Below are positions 1 through 11,033 of a stretch of DNA of 64,000 bases, piece by piece; position 1 is the stretch's first letter; each line of letters starts with the position of its first letter. The notes beneath the pieces are model-generated. The model searched no databases. It was not told the origin of the DNA and was given only the letters and a program-made list of their open reading frames with translations. The stretch spans positions 1,860,001 to 1,924,000 of the forward strand of contig JABMLP010000005.1 of NCBI GenBank assembly GCA_013176395.1, read 5' to 3'. Source of the stretch: Venturia oleaginea. Taxonomy: Eukaryota; Ascomycota; Dothideomycetes; Venturiales; Venturiaceae. The translations under genes were made by a program, and so were the position numbers.

Positions 1-353
1 TGTGCATTGTGTGCATACTGGAATGGTGTACTTCATGGCGGAGATTGCCGATAACCTCGTCTGTGAATGTTTCTGAAAGAATATAATCCGTAAAGCATTC
101 TCTCTTCGACTATATAGCGTGATTCGTTAGTGTAGAGATGTTTGATTCAGCAATTATCCCCCGCTCTTAATCAGATGGAGACGGAAGAGTTGCTGGACGC
201 TGTGGAAAATATACACTCTGTGAGGTATCAATACCTCGACCAGAAATAGCCCCAGGAAACGGTATTTTTTGAATACGAGTGAATAGAGTTGATGAAGCGA
301 CTGTGATTCAATTGTGGTCACATGTTTTATTGCTTAGTAAATACCACTGGCAG
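1..353. other. Window edge, no gene seen
   Basis: I see no coding region, RNA gene or repeat that I can support here. It ends at the TA target dinucleotide (354-355) of the first pogo-like element. Confidence 0.5.
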
Positions 354-355
354 TA

Positions 356-1463
356 ACGTGTTTCACCACTCACTTGGCCACCCCAACCACTAAATTTCAA
401 GTCATCGTGCGATAAACCTCCCACCAATACAGCTTTTATTAAAATAATTCTAACAATACATTCTTTACGTATTTGGGCATCGATTAATCTTATGACCTTG
501 AATACCGCAGCCACTACATGTTGGTAATGCTCGCTGTCGTACGACGACTTCCTGATCTTGAACACTATCTGTAGAGCTATTTTCGCATCCCTCGACCAAG
601 AACTGACCCTGTTGAGCTTGTAAAACGCCTCCATATGCAATATGTCGTCTACGATACTGTTGCTTCTGTTTTCGTCGTTGGTTCTCTGTACGAAGCTTCC
701 TATTCTCTTCTGCAAGTATTACTGCTGAATTCATTGCGACTTGACATCCTTTGATGAATTGACCAATTGCTTGACTACTTGGGCTCTGAGATTGGTGATG
801 AAGAAGATTTCGGACGAGCTGAGCCTGCTGCTCAAGCTGAGCTATCGTACGAGGAGTTTCTGACGTCCACTGTGGCGCTACTCCATGGGGTGTACCTGGT
901 GGTGAGGGCGTCTCTTCAACACGCTGAAACCACGCGTTGATTGTCGCTGGATCTTCGCATTTTGCACGCTGTGAATGGAATTTACGATTCCACTTCGTAC
1001 AAAGCTCCGGCTGAGCGTTGATGAAGCGGGATACCCAGTTCTTCCCGATTAATGACGGTGGAGGATTCGTACCGCGTTTTTCGAGTAAAGCGTTTGCCAT
1101 TCGTCGTACGTCGATAATTTGGGGCGGAAATCCTCGTCGATCAAGGTCTAGGATCCACTGAACCAGAGCCTGCTCTTCATGTATTTGTAACTTCCTCTTT
1201 TGGTGGTTAGATTCGCTTCGTGGTTTACCACCTTGAAGACGAGACTGAAGTGTAGATCGAGGAATATCGTACGACGCTGGGATTTGACGTTGACTTAAAT
1301 TTGGATTAGTTTGAAAGCTCTGCTTCGCAAGAAGTAATCTAGCCTCTTTGCAAGCCGATCCGGGGGTTGGTGTTGACATTATCGCGATAATTGTACGAAG
1401 GGATTAGACTTTTTGGTTGGGTGGCCATGTGAGTGGGGTGGCCAAGTGAATGGTGAAACACGT
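356..1463 (-). mobile_element. Internally deleted pogo/Fot1-like DNA transposon
   Basis: A 1108-bp element with terminal inverted repeats beginning ACGTGTTTCACCA at both ends, which then continue CTTGGCCACCCCA. It is flanked by TA on both sides (354-355 and 1464-1465), the target-site duplication expected of Tc1/mariner/pogo elements. It carries one ORF (465-1379, minus strand). Compared with the neighbouring copy at 1478-3316 it lacks roughly 700 bp, almost exactly the catalytic DDE region. The join falls at a short shared ACGC sequence, suggesting deletion by microhomology. It cannot transpose by itself, but its ends look intact, so it could be mobilised by an autonomous relative. Confidence 0.85.
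465..1379 (-). CDS. DDE-less pogo-type transposase: DNA-binding HTH region fused to CCHC zinc knuckle (304 aa)
   Basis: An uninterrupted 304-residue ORF. Residues about 10-50 form a psq-type helix-turn-helix (LSQRQIPASYDIPRSTLQSR). Residues about 60-145 form a CENP-B-type DNA-binding domain (ALVQWILDLDRRGFPPQ, GKNWVSRFI). After residue 156 the sequence jumps straight to the C-terminal tail (TPSPPGTPHG), which in the longer sister copy follows the catalytic domain. A basic stretch follows, and the protein ends with a CCHC knuckle (CSGCGIQGHKINRC). All three catalytic aspartates are missing. What remains is the part that would bind transposon ends, so a repressor-like role is conceivable but is inference. 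The start is the ATG at 1379. Confidence 0.75.
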   Translation of the reverse strand: MSTPTPGSACKEARLLLAKQSFQTNPNLSQRQIPASYDIPRSTLQSRLQGGKPRSESNHQKRKLQIHEEQALVQWILDLDRRGFPPQIIDVRRMANALLEKRGTNPPPSLIGKNWVSRFINAQPELCTKWNRKFHSQRAKCEDPATINAWFQRVEETPSPPGTPHGVAPQWTSETPRTIAQLEQQAQLVRNLLHHQSQSPSSQAIGQFIKGCQVAMNSAVILAEENRKLRTENQRRKQKQQYRRRHIAYGGVLQAQQGQFLVEGCENSSTDSVQDQEVVVRQRALPTCSGCGIQGHKINRCPNT

Positions 1464-1477
1464 TAAGTTAACTGTGA

Positions 1478-3316
1478 ACGTGTTTCACCACTCAGTGGGC
1501 CACCCCAGTCAGTGGGCACCTCATCAAAAAGTCCATTCTCTTCGTACAATAATTGCGATAATGTCAACACCAACGCCTGAATCAGCCCACAAAGAGGCTA
1601 GATTACTTGTTGCGAAGCAACGAAGCAAAGCTTTCAAAAGAATCAAAATTCAAGTCAACGTCAAATCTCAGCGTTGTACGATATATCTCGAGCTACACTT
1701 CAGCGTCGTCTCAAAGGCATCAAACCACAGAGCGAATCCAAGCACAAAAAGCGAAAGTTACAACTACATGAAGAGCAGGCTCTAGTTCAGTGGATCCTGG
1801 ACCTTGATCGACGCGGATTTCCCCCTCAGATTATTGACGTACGACAAATGGCAAATGTTTTACTCGAAAAACGTGGTACAGAACCTCCACCACAACCAGT
1901 CGGGAAGAACTGGGTATCCCGCTTTATCTCCACTCAAACTGAGCTTCGTACAAAGTGGAATCGCAAATTCCATTCACAACGTGCAAAATACGAAGATCCA
2001 GTGATAATTAACGCGTGGTTTCAGCGCGTTGAAGAGATGCGTCTATTGTTCGGTATCCTTACGGAGGATACATACAATTTTGATGGGACTGGCTTCATGA
2101 TGGGGTTTATTGCGACTGCAAAGGTGGTTACAAGTGCAGATACAGTTGGACGAGCAACTGTCGTACAGCCAGGGAATCGTGAATGGACAACAGCGATCGA
2201 GGGAATCAACGCGTCAGGCTGGGCGATACCGCCATTCATTATCCTTCCTGGAAAAGTGCATCAATCAAACTGGTATCATCAGTTACCGGCTGATTGGGTT
2301 ATTGCTGTAAGCGATAATGGCTGGACAACTAATGAGCTTGGATTTGAGTGGATCAAGCACTTCAATACTCATACAGAAGCTCGTACAAAGGGTACTCACC
2401 GTCTCCTTATCCTCGATGGCCACAACAGTCACGCAACACCAGAGTTTGACGGATATTGTTGTACAAACAACATTATTACAGTCTGTATGCCGCCACACAC
2501 ATCCCATCTTCTTCAGCCGCTTGATGTAAATTGTTTTTCGCCTCTGAAACGCTCGTACGGTCAAGCAGTTCAAGAGCTTGTTCGTCAAGGAACCCACCAT
2601 ATCGACAAAGAGGACTTTCTATCGATCTATACAAGCACCCGACCAACTGTCTTCTCTGAGCAGAATATCAAGAGCGGTTTTCAAGCGACAGGACTTGTTC
2701 CATACAACCCGCAGCGTGTTCTTTCGTCGCTTACAGTCACCAAAACGCAATCACCACCAGGAACACCCCATAGAGTAGCACCACAGTGGACATCAGAAAC
2801 TCCTCGTACAATAGCTCAGCTTCAACAGCAGGCTCAGCTCGTCTGAGACCTTCTTCATCGCCAATATCAGAGCCCAAGCAGTCAAGCAATCAGTCAACTC
2901 ATCAAAGGATGCCAAGTCGCAATGAATTCTGCAGTGATACTTGCAAAGAGAATAAGAAGCTTCGTGTAGAGAACCAACGACGAAAACAGAAGCAACAATA
3001 TCGTAGACAATATATTGCACATGGAGGCGTTTTACAGGCTCAACAGGGTCAGTTCTTAGTTCAGGGAGGCAAAAATAACTCTGGAGAGAGTGTTCAAGAT
3101 CAGGAAGTCGTCGTACAACAGCGAGCATTATCAACGTGCAGTGGCTGCGGTATTCAAGGTCATAAGATCAATCGATGTCCAAATACCTAGAGAATGTATT
3201 ATTAGAGTTATTTTGATAATGATCATAGTGGTGGTAGATTTATTGGACGATAACATAAAATTTAGTGGTGAGGGTGGCCCACTGACTGGGGTGGCCCGCT
3301 GAGTGGTGAAACACGT
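1478..3316 (+). mobile_element. Full-length but decayed pogo/Fot1-like transposon, same family
   Basis: About 1.84 kb, in the opposite orientation to the preceding element and separated from it by only 14 bp. The left end reads ACGTGTTTCACCACTCAGTG and the right end is its complement with few differences. The right flank is TA (3317-3318). The left flank is GA rather than TA, so one target base has changed or the two insertions overlap. It contains the transposase pseudogene at 1561-3190. Confidence 0.8.
1561..3190 (+). pseudogene. Pogo/Fot1-like transposase, frameshifted
   Basis: It starts at the ATG at 1561, homologous to the start of the 465-1379 ORF. A small duplication around 1616-1630 (a repeated GAAGCAA-like unit) shifts the frame. 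Reading resumes around 1674 and covers the HTH/CENP-B region and the DDE domain, with the three acidic blocks visible: YNFDGTGF, LLILDGHNSH and LLQPLDVNCF. A TGA at 2844-2846 sits where the sister ORF has CGA (Arg), a C-to-T change. A one-base loss near 2943 shifts the frame again before the C-terminal CCHC knuckle (CSGCGIQGHKINRC), which ends at the stop at 3190. Three independent lesions make it non-functional. The single C-to-T would fit RIP-type mutation but proves nothing alone. Confidence 0.85.
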
Positions 3317-3318
3317 TA

Positions 3319-4169
3319 ACTTAACTAGGCGCGTTGGACATCCAAACGCCAAACAACAACCAGGTCATTAACCGTCCATCAAAATTCATCGCAATCTTGT
3401 TGTCACAACTAAGCCCTCGATGCCAGATCACCTGCCTCGCATTTTGCTTGTTCATCACTCACTCGTTACAGCCAACTATTTGAAGATCCGTCTCCGCCCT
3501 CAGATCATGTTCATTGTCCATTCGTTAGTTGCTTCACTGGGACATGCCAGAGCTCTTAGCAAATTAGAAGGCGACTCAAATTGGAGATGATGACTTCCAA
3601 AGGCCTTAGTATTCTCACATTCCTCTTCCGTGTAGGCAACGTGCATTTCCTTTGTTTTCTCACCATCAAACAAACCTGTTAGAAGTTTTCGTTTTTTCCT
3701 CTGCTCAGCCTTTCGGTTCGGCATATCTCATTCAAGAGAACGAGTATGATAGGTCAAAGTTGGCTGGCTGACTATAAAGGAGAAGAGTGAAGCTTATTGT
3801 TGTTTCCTGTAATTCCACTGATGCCTGCTTGTGACCATTTCGTTGCTATTCTTCACTTTTGGTCATTGTCATTGTCATTGTTGTTATTGTGACGCTCCCC
3901 TAATGTGTTATAGAAGCTTTGTCCAGTCTTTATTCAACTCTTTTCCCTCATTCAGTCATTGAACACTCATTGATCCTGTAGCGCACTGTTCAGTCAGCTG
4001 TACTGTCCACTATTCACAACACCTGCTCCTTCGCGATATAACTCGAGAGGCCGAAGTTCCTTTTGCTATCATCAACAACATTAACACCTTCGACTTCCAT
4101 TTTACACAGCCGGCCATTACTTACACTTGTACCGATCCTACGAGAGAATAACGACTCAAATTCGCCAAG
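3319..4169. other. Intergenic, probable LPMO promoter and leader
   Basis: No convincing gene. A 74-codon minus-strand ORF at 3500-3724 has no recognisable domain. An impure ATTGTC-type microsatellite lies near 3865-3892. The last 200 bp is pyrimidine-rich and leads into the ATG at 4170. Confidence 0.4.
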
Positions 4170-5564
4170 ATGCATTCTACCTCAATTACCGCCATAGCTG
4201 CCCTCCTCTCAGGAGCATCTGCGCATCTTTTCATGAAGACTCCAGTGCCTTTCGGCCATGATGCAAATGGCGATCCTCTTCGTACCGCACCTTTCGGTAC
4301 CCCACCGAACGTACTTCAACCATCTCCTCTTGGTCTCGACGCGGCATCCAATCTTGTCCAGAACTTCCCTTGCCAATTCGGGCCAGACTTCAAGTATCCT
4401 ATGAGTGACGCTCTCCGGGTCGCTGCTGGATCATCAACCCTTCTTACTTTTCAGGGCTCCGCAGTTCATGGAGGTGGGTCATGCCAGGTCTCACTGGCTA
4501 AGACTCCTTCAAAAGACCCCAAGGACTGGCACGTTATCCATAGCATCATAGGAGGCTGCCCCGGTACAAACGCACCTGGTGCTGGTGAAACAGGAGCCCC
4601 TGGTGGTCAGGATAATTTTAAATTCCTTGACCCCAACAAGCCCGATTCTCCATCATGCACAGGTATCGATACCGACGAACTCACATGCCTCAAGAAATAC
4701 AACATTCCGATTCCCATGGAAGTTGCTTCTGGGAAGTATTTTCTGGCGTGGACGTATTTCAACAAGATTGGCAACCGCGAGGTGAGTTGAGTGGCAAGCA
4801 TATCGGTTAAATACAGCTAATCCAACAAGGTATACATGAACTGCGCTCCGCTCGAAGTTACTGGTGGTGGATCGTCCGACGACTGGCTCAACAAACAGCC
4901 AGGAATCTTTTATGCCAACCATGAAAAGCAGCCTTGCGAGACCCCCCAAGGTGGTGGCTCCCTCAACTTCACACAACCTGGCGATTCTGTTCTTTTTTCT
5001 CTGAACCCGTTCGATAACGTCGATGTCAGCTCCAAAGGTCTAGGCCCACAGTGTGAGGCGCTCTATCCACCCCAAGCGTCTCAGCCTGCCCATGTCGCTT
5101 TCCTCAAGCCAGCAGCCGGCGGCAATGGCACACTTCCTGCCTCGAGCACTGGTGCTCTTCCAACAGCCACTTCGGTCGTCGGAACCACAACGGTCACGGC
5201 GAGTACCCCTCCAACGAATGCCCCCGTCTCCGCTGCGCCCACTTCTTCGGCCTACAACCCTGGTGTCTTCACTCCTGGTGCTTCCTCTGCGGCCGCTGCA
5301 CCTGTTGCCTCCAGCAAGCCTTGCACCCCAGTCGCTGGCTGCACTCACCCATGCCCCGAAGACGGCAAGATGATCTGTCTGCCCTCGAACCAATGGGGAA
5401 TATGCGATCATGGATGTGTCATTCCTCAAAACGTGGCCGCTGGTATGGTTTGCCAGAATGGTGCAATGGCTGGTGGGCAATCTGGTAAGCGCAGTGTAAA
5501 GGAAATGAGTCGTATTATGAGGCCTCGACAAGCTCCTTTGAGGAAATCGAAGTGGACTGCCTAG
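4170..5564 (+). CDS. Secreted AA11-type lytic polysaccharide monooxygenase with C-terminal Cys-rich domain
   Basis: Exons 4170-4781 and 4830-5564 (intron of 48 bp, GTGAGT...CAAG) give 448 aa. A signal peptide (about residues 1-18, ending SGASA) is followed directly by His19, the expected N-terminal member of the copper histidine brace. The second histidine is His100 in GSAVHGGGSCQ, and Tyr206 in NREVYMNCA is the axial tyrosine position; these motifs and the WTYFNKIGNRE stretch are typical of AA11. AA11 enzymes oxidatively cleave chitin outside the cell. A Ser/Thr/Ala/Pro-rich linker (about 305-368) leads to a cysteine-rich module (about 369-412, CTHPCPEDGKMICLP), probably for binding or of unknown role. 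The intron splits the gene exactly at the conserved NRE-VYMNC motif. AA11 assignment is strong; chitin as substrate is by family. Confidence 0.88.
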
Positions 5565-7464
5565 GTGACTTTTGGGATTGGTGAGCCAATTGGCTGATTT
5601 CTTGTCTGGATCTTTTTAGCCTTGATGGCAGTATTTCGTCGTCAGCTTTTGTACTGTTTGATGACCGCTTAGGGTAAGGTGGTCCTGTCGACTGTCTATG
5701 CTTCGGCTGATCTTGACTTCGGTGTCTAGGTTTTCTCTGCAATTCTTGTTGCTTGACGCTTTTGCTTTGGCGAACGTTGGCTGGCGGAGATAAATAAAAC
5801 ATGGAGGGCTACATAAAGCCAGATAGATGGCTGTCCAATATCAGTACATTTTTACAAGTTAAAGAAAGCTCCTTTCAGCATTTGAAGCTTACGGTCTACC
5901 TTGTGAGCGAGTAGTAATTTTTCTTTCGAATATGTCGCGGTGTAAAACCTCGCTTTTTCTTCGCGCGGAGACAGGAGTCATTCATTGACCACGATGTCCC
6001 GTCTACAGCTCCAACTCGCCAACCAAAACGCATCATCACGAACGCAACTTTGGAGCCATCACGTCCACGTCCCTCCTCCCGGATATCCACCCACTTCGGA
6101 CACCCTTTGTACCCGCTCCCAACAGTCCACATGGCAAAGTCAGGATCCGTCTTCCCATAGACCGCCATCATCATCGTCATTACCAACACATTTCCCATAC
6201 CACCTACACGCTATCCTTCACCTCGTCCTCGTCCTCCTCCAATCTCCAATCTCCAATCTCCCCAACCCCTGCCTACCTACTTAAGAACAAAAAGCACCTC
6301 TTCCTCTAATTCCGGGGGAAACGGTGAGGAGATTCGTAGTAATAGTGAGGACGGAGTGGATGCGGAGTGAATGTGGCATTCATTATTGAGTAGGCATTTC
6401 CATCCTGCGCTCTTGAGGATATTCAGTGTTTCTGTGGATACTATTGATTTTTGAGGTCTCGCAAGTGCGCTTTTAGCCGCTGGTCTTGATGGATTGCGTT
6501 GTTAAAGGCATGTATGAGGATTTATTGGCGGAGTTTGCGCGGTATGGTTGTTGTCATTGTTGGGGATGCTGGGTCGTCCAAATTGAATGTGGGTGTTCCA
6601 CTCTCTGATGGTGGGCTATGTGGTTTTCACAATGAGCGTACCACTCAGCGTGGTGGGAATTGCTGGAGGTTTGTTTTGATGTTTACCAAATACCAGATTG
6701 AAAATTTGCGATATGCTAAGGTAGCTACGTGATGCTCGCGGCACACGGTGGACCCTCTCATACAAGAACTACGGAATCAGGAAACATCCTTTAGATGATA
6801 TCCTAGAAACACTTCGCATCCCCACTCTCGCTACCATCCTCACCACTGTATTGCCAAGATGGAAAGATAATGTTCTTTTCGTGTTGGGTCAGAGTCTGAG
6901 TAAGGGGAAGAGGAGCGTGAGGTGATTGATCAGACCTGAACAGGTATTTGGGGAAGCGAGATTAAGAGAAGTAAAAGATAACGATAGTGATTCAGAAGTA
7001 ATGACTTCTGGGAGGACTCGCTGTGGAGGAGAATAAGAGTGGCCGAAGAGGGGGACTGTGGTTACGCTATATAAGGATACGGTGGTTCGTTAGGCTTCGT
7101 AACGTGAATTAGGGGTTGGGGGTATTCGATTGTTATACAAATGAATGTTGCCGGATGGGCATCAATAATGGTCCATTCTTTCGTAATAAGAGCTCTGGGG
7201 GAATCTGCCCTGTGTCAATATGGTTGTTAAGTAAAAGAAAATCATCAGAATCCACCCAGACGGCGTCCAATTAGAAGTGCAAATTGATTCTAAGCATGTT
7301 GGCATGCCTCGCGAAATAATCTATGCCATCTCGACAAGTGCCTTGTATAACCGAGCCCGTGGAACGCTGACTATCCCTCATGCAATACCTCATGTGCATG
7401 CCAGCCCAACTGAAATTCGCCAGAACGATTTTTGTCACTGTGTTCAGTACAACATCCTCGACTT
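5565..7464. other. Long intergenic stretch, no supported gene
   Basis: About 1.9 kb between the LPMO and eS6 genes. Overlapping small ORFs on both strands (5896-6284, 6499-6732) have no domain and no convincing start context. I see no transposon ends or RNA gene. Confidence 0.45.
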
Positions 7465-8312
7465 CTACTTCCTCATCGACGAAGCCCTTCTCTTCTTGGC
7501 ATCGAGCGTCTTTGCCTTCTCCTCGTTGACACGGGTGTGTAGGATCTTAGCGTATTCGGTCTGCGTCTTCTGTCAGTTTTTATAACTTCGAAAAAATTGT
7601 GATTATACATACCGCGGCATCCTTTGATGCTTCCGCGCGACGGCGCTTGATTGCAATGCGGTGACGCTTGTGCTGGAGACGCTGTGGTGTGACGAGACGC
7701 TGGATCTTTGGGGCCTTGGTGTATGGCTTCGCTCCCTCCTTCTTTGGGGTGACCTCACGACGGATAACGAACTTGCGGACCTAGAAGAGAAAACAGGTAC
7801 ATCAGACTCGATTCATTTACACGATAAAATCGCCAGAACCGGCGAGGACGACTTACATCATCCTCCTTGCTGAGACCAAAGAAGCGGCGGATCTTGGTAG
7901 CCCGCTTGGGACCAAGGCGCTTTGGGTGAACGACATCAGTGACGCCTGGAATATCGGCATCACCCTTCTTGACAATGGCGAGAGCGAGGACAGACAGGTC
8001 CATGCCTACAATGCAGCCACGGACCGACTTTCTCTTGCGCTCACCAGTTCGGCGTGGGCGGTAGCAGGAGTGACCTTCGGAGAGCAGGAGTCGGACACGG
8101 GTTGGGGAGAGGACCCCCTGCTTCATTGGGAAACCTTGCTTGTCGTTGCCGCCGGTGATTTTGAAGATGTAGCCCTTGAACTCGTCGCCGACGCTGTCGC
8201 CTGGGACTTCAGCGCCCATCTTCTTGTCCATGAAGATGCGGAGTTTCTTCTCATCGTCGATGTCGACCAGTTTCTGGGAGCCATTAGACGGGTAGGAGAT
8301 ATTGAGCTTCAT
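7465..8312 (-). CDS. RPS6: 40S ribosomal protein S6 (eS6)
   Basis: Minus-strand exons 8312-7857, 7780-7613 and 7569-7465 give 242 aa, the usual fungal length. The protein begins [14 protein letters not shown] and contains the conserved blocks [29 protein letters not shown] and [19 protein letters not shown], which identify eS6. The C-terminus ends [10 protein letters not shown], the RRxSS site phosphorylated by AGC kinases downstream of TOR in yeasts. Introns are 76 and 43 bp with GTAAGT and GTATGT donors. eS6 is a component of the small ribosomal subunit and part of ribosome-biogenesis control. The start is the only ATG giving the canonical N-terminus. A long antisense ORF (7926-8459) is a shadow. 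Confidence 0.95.
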
Positions 8313-9186
8313 CTTGACGGTGCCGAGTCAAGAAGTGCGCAATGGATGGTTGTCGTGTGTTGTCGATGGAGTTTCGTGAATTTGAGCTTCGGAGGTTGTA
8401 AATTTCCATTTGTGCGGAAGATGGCTTCGACCAATCAGAAGGGACGACGGGTGGGCTAAGATCGATTCAGACTAGCTCTTTATAAGCGAGTGGCTCTCCT
8501 CTCTCACCTCTCATCATCAATCATGGCAAAATTTATCTAGACTTCCAAGGTTGACTGCGAATGTTTCGGTCGCATATCTTCTCAGAAAGCCAGCAAAGTA
8601 AATCGGTACTGACCCATCGAAGCATCATATGCCAGGCAAGAGGTTCTATTATGCAGTGAGAAACAAGAGGCACCACCAATTCCTTTGATTCAAGTCTTCC
8701 CAGGGTCTTCGCGGATGCTTGATAAAGTCGGTTCATCACTAGGCTCTATACACATACCTCATTTTCAATCTCTTTCGCATCTGGAGGGCTACTCTTGCTC
8801 TCAGCAGGTCGTTGACACCATGAAGAACTACCCTGACGTTTCTGCTTATTTCTTGGCTGAGATGAATAGCCATGCTGAAGTGCATATGAAATTGCTTATC
8901 CATACTAAGAAGAGTATTCATCTTGCTAAGGAAGTGCTCGAGCGGAGAGGTTGTTGAAGGCCTTTTCTCAAGCGGAGGCATGCCGGATAACGTCTGGATA
9001 GTTGGTGACATGCTCTTCTCATACCTCCTACGCCAGCTTCAATCTTGGGAAATTCTCGTAAGAACGATATACTCGAGATATTTAGTAGCTTTCACGTGAA
9101 AGGCTGATGCCGCTTCGAAGCAGCTTTTCAATTTACCAACAAAGGGAGGAGGTATGATGAACCAACTCAGAAAACAGTGTACGTTA
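8313..9186. other. eS6 promoter and intergenic region
   Basis: It holds the upstream region of RPS6. A 90-codon plus-strand ORF (8685-8957) has no domain I can name. The region ends at the TA flanking the next transposon. Confidence 0.4.
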
Positions 9187-11033
9187 ACGTATTCCACCAC
9201 CCGAACCGCCACACCACCCAGCCTGCCAAAATATGCCAAGACTACCACTTCCCCCATTATCTGATTATGTCTCAACAACACAATTCGTTATTGCTTGGAC
9301 ACGAAGGGAGACTTCAGCTTGCCCTCCAAGCCCTCCAAGCCGGCCAATTCCGAAGCCAACGGGTTGCTGCGCGCGCCTTTAACGTTAAACACCAGAACCT
9401 CTCTGATCGCGCCCGAGGAGTCCCATTTATCCTGGAAAAACTACCAAACGGTTGGAAACTTACCCTTACCGAGGAGCATACGCTTATCCAATATATTCTC
9501 GACCTCAATTCGCGAGGATTCGCACCCCGGCTGTGTGAGGTGGCAGATATGGCGGATAAACTACTGGGTATACGCGGTGAAGAGCCAGTAGGCAAAAACT
9601 GGGCTGAGAGATTTGTAACGCGCTCAGATGAGCTCGAAATAGCTTTCAATCGAGCAAAGGATAGGCAGAGGATACTACAGGAAGATCCAGAGATTATTGG
9701 CGCGTTGTTCAAGCTCGTTGCAGACACCAAGGCAAAGTACGGCGTCCACGATGAGGATACGCACAACTTTGACGAGATTGGCTTCCAGATGGGCGTTATT
9801 GGGTCAATGAAGGTCGTTACAGCCTCTGAAAGACGTACGAGGCCTGAACTCATCCAGCCGGGCGATCGCGGATGGGTTACGGTTATTCAGAGCATCTGCG
9901 CAGCTGGTTATGCGACCCCGCCATTTATTATCTATGAAGGACGCGTTCACATCTCTGCGTGGTATGAGGAGGCAGATATACCACGGAATTGGAAGCTGTC
10001 AGTCTCTGAGAACGGCTGGACAAACAACGCGCTTGGTCTTGAGTGGTTGAAGCATTTTGACGCGTATACAAAGGCGCGGCAGGTGGGGGGGGTACAGGCT
10101 GCTTATCTTGGACGGCCATGAGAGCCATCTCAGCCAGGATTTCAAGGACTACTGCATCGAAAAAAAGATCCCAACCCTCTGCATGCCATCGCACTCGTCG
10201 CATATACTCCAGCCTCTTGACGTGGTCTGCTTCTCGCCGTTAAAGCGCAAGTACTCCCAACGCATCCGGGACTTAGCGCGCCGACGCGTGTACCATATCA
10301 ACAAGGAAGGCTTTCTCCCTGCCTTTAAAGACGCGTTTTTCGACGTTTTCACGGAAGAGAATTGTCAAAAGGCCTTAGAGGCAGTAGGGCTAGTCCCTAT
10401 TAACGCGCAGGTAGTGTTGGATCGCCTTGAAGTACGGCTACGTACCCCGCCAGAACCCCGTCTCCTAGAAACGCCGTGGCAGCCAAAGACTCCAACCAAT
10501 ACTCATGAATTTGGATCCCAATCCATGCTCGTAAGCGAGTCTTTTACTCGGTCACCAGTTATTGCGCAGGCTGGCTTTTCCCAGCTTGTTAAAGGCGCTG
10601 AATTGATGCTGCACCAGAACGCCCTACTTGTCGCACGAAACCACGAGCTTGAAGAGCAATTGGCAGTAATGACGAAGCGAAAATTGCGTAAAAGGAAGCG
10701 GATCCAGCAAGGTGGTACTGTAGAGTATGGGACTGCAGCAGCGCGGGTAGCTACTGAGGCGTCTGTTGCGCCTCAGGGATCAAAGAATACTCGTAGTAGT
10801 GATCAAGAAACAGCCCGACCAACTCAAAGGCGCTGTGGGAACTGCGGCGCGACTGGGCACAATGCGCGAACGTGTAAAAAGGATATCGAGATATCTTCTG
10901 AATCAGATAGCAGCCCGACGGACTTGGAATCTATTGTTGATAGCGATGAAATTGAAGAGTCGTAATATAGGATGGTCGTGCCAAGAGATTGTGGCGGGTT
11001 GGGTGGTGTGGCGGTTCGGGTGGTGGAATACGT
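9187..11033 (+). mobile_element. Pogo-like DNA transposon, second family, near-intact
   Basis: About 1.85 kb. Inverted terminal repeats of about 45 bp start ACGTATTCCACCACCCGAAC and match almost base for base over the first 34 positions; the right end at 11033 is the complement. The left flank is TA (9185-9186) and the right flank reads TT, a possible single change from TA. The transposase gene fills the element. The family differs from the 0.3-3.3 kb elements in TIR and protein sequence, and is shared with the degraded copy at 28.1-29.9 kb. Confidence 0.85.
9267..10965 (+). pseudogene. Pogo-like transposase with a single homopolymer frameshift
   Basis: It begins with MSQQHNSLLLG at ATG 9267. 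Order: psq-type HTH (about residues 20-55), CENP-B-like HTH (about 65-135), DDE domain with FDEIGFQMG, LLILDGHESH and LQPLDVVCF, a Gln/Lys-rich region, a CCHC zinc knuckle (CGNCGATGHNARTC) and an acidic Ser-rich tail (EISSESDSSPTDLES). The frame breaks once, at an 8-G run (10085-10092); the related copy at 29.0 kb has GGGAG here and one base fewer. Everything else is open for about 565 codons. So this is either a very recent lesion or a sequencing error in the G run, and the gene may in reality be intact. Confidence 0.85.

Noticed and set aside
5896..6284. Overlapping ORFs on both strands of about 100 codons
   Set aside because: They contradict one another, are low in complexity and have no domain or start context.
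7926..8459. 177-codon plus-strand ORF over the ribosomal gene
   Set aside because: It is the antisense shadow of eS6 exon 1, has no domain, and the minus strand fully explains the region.
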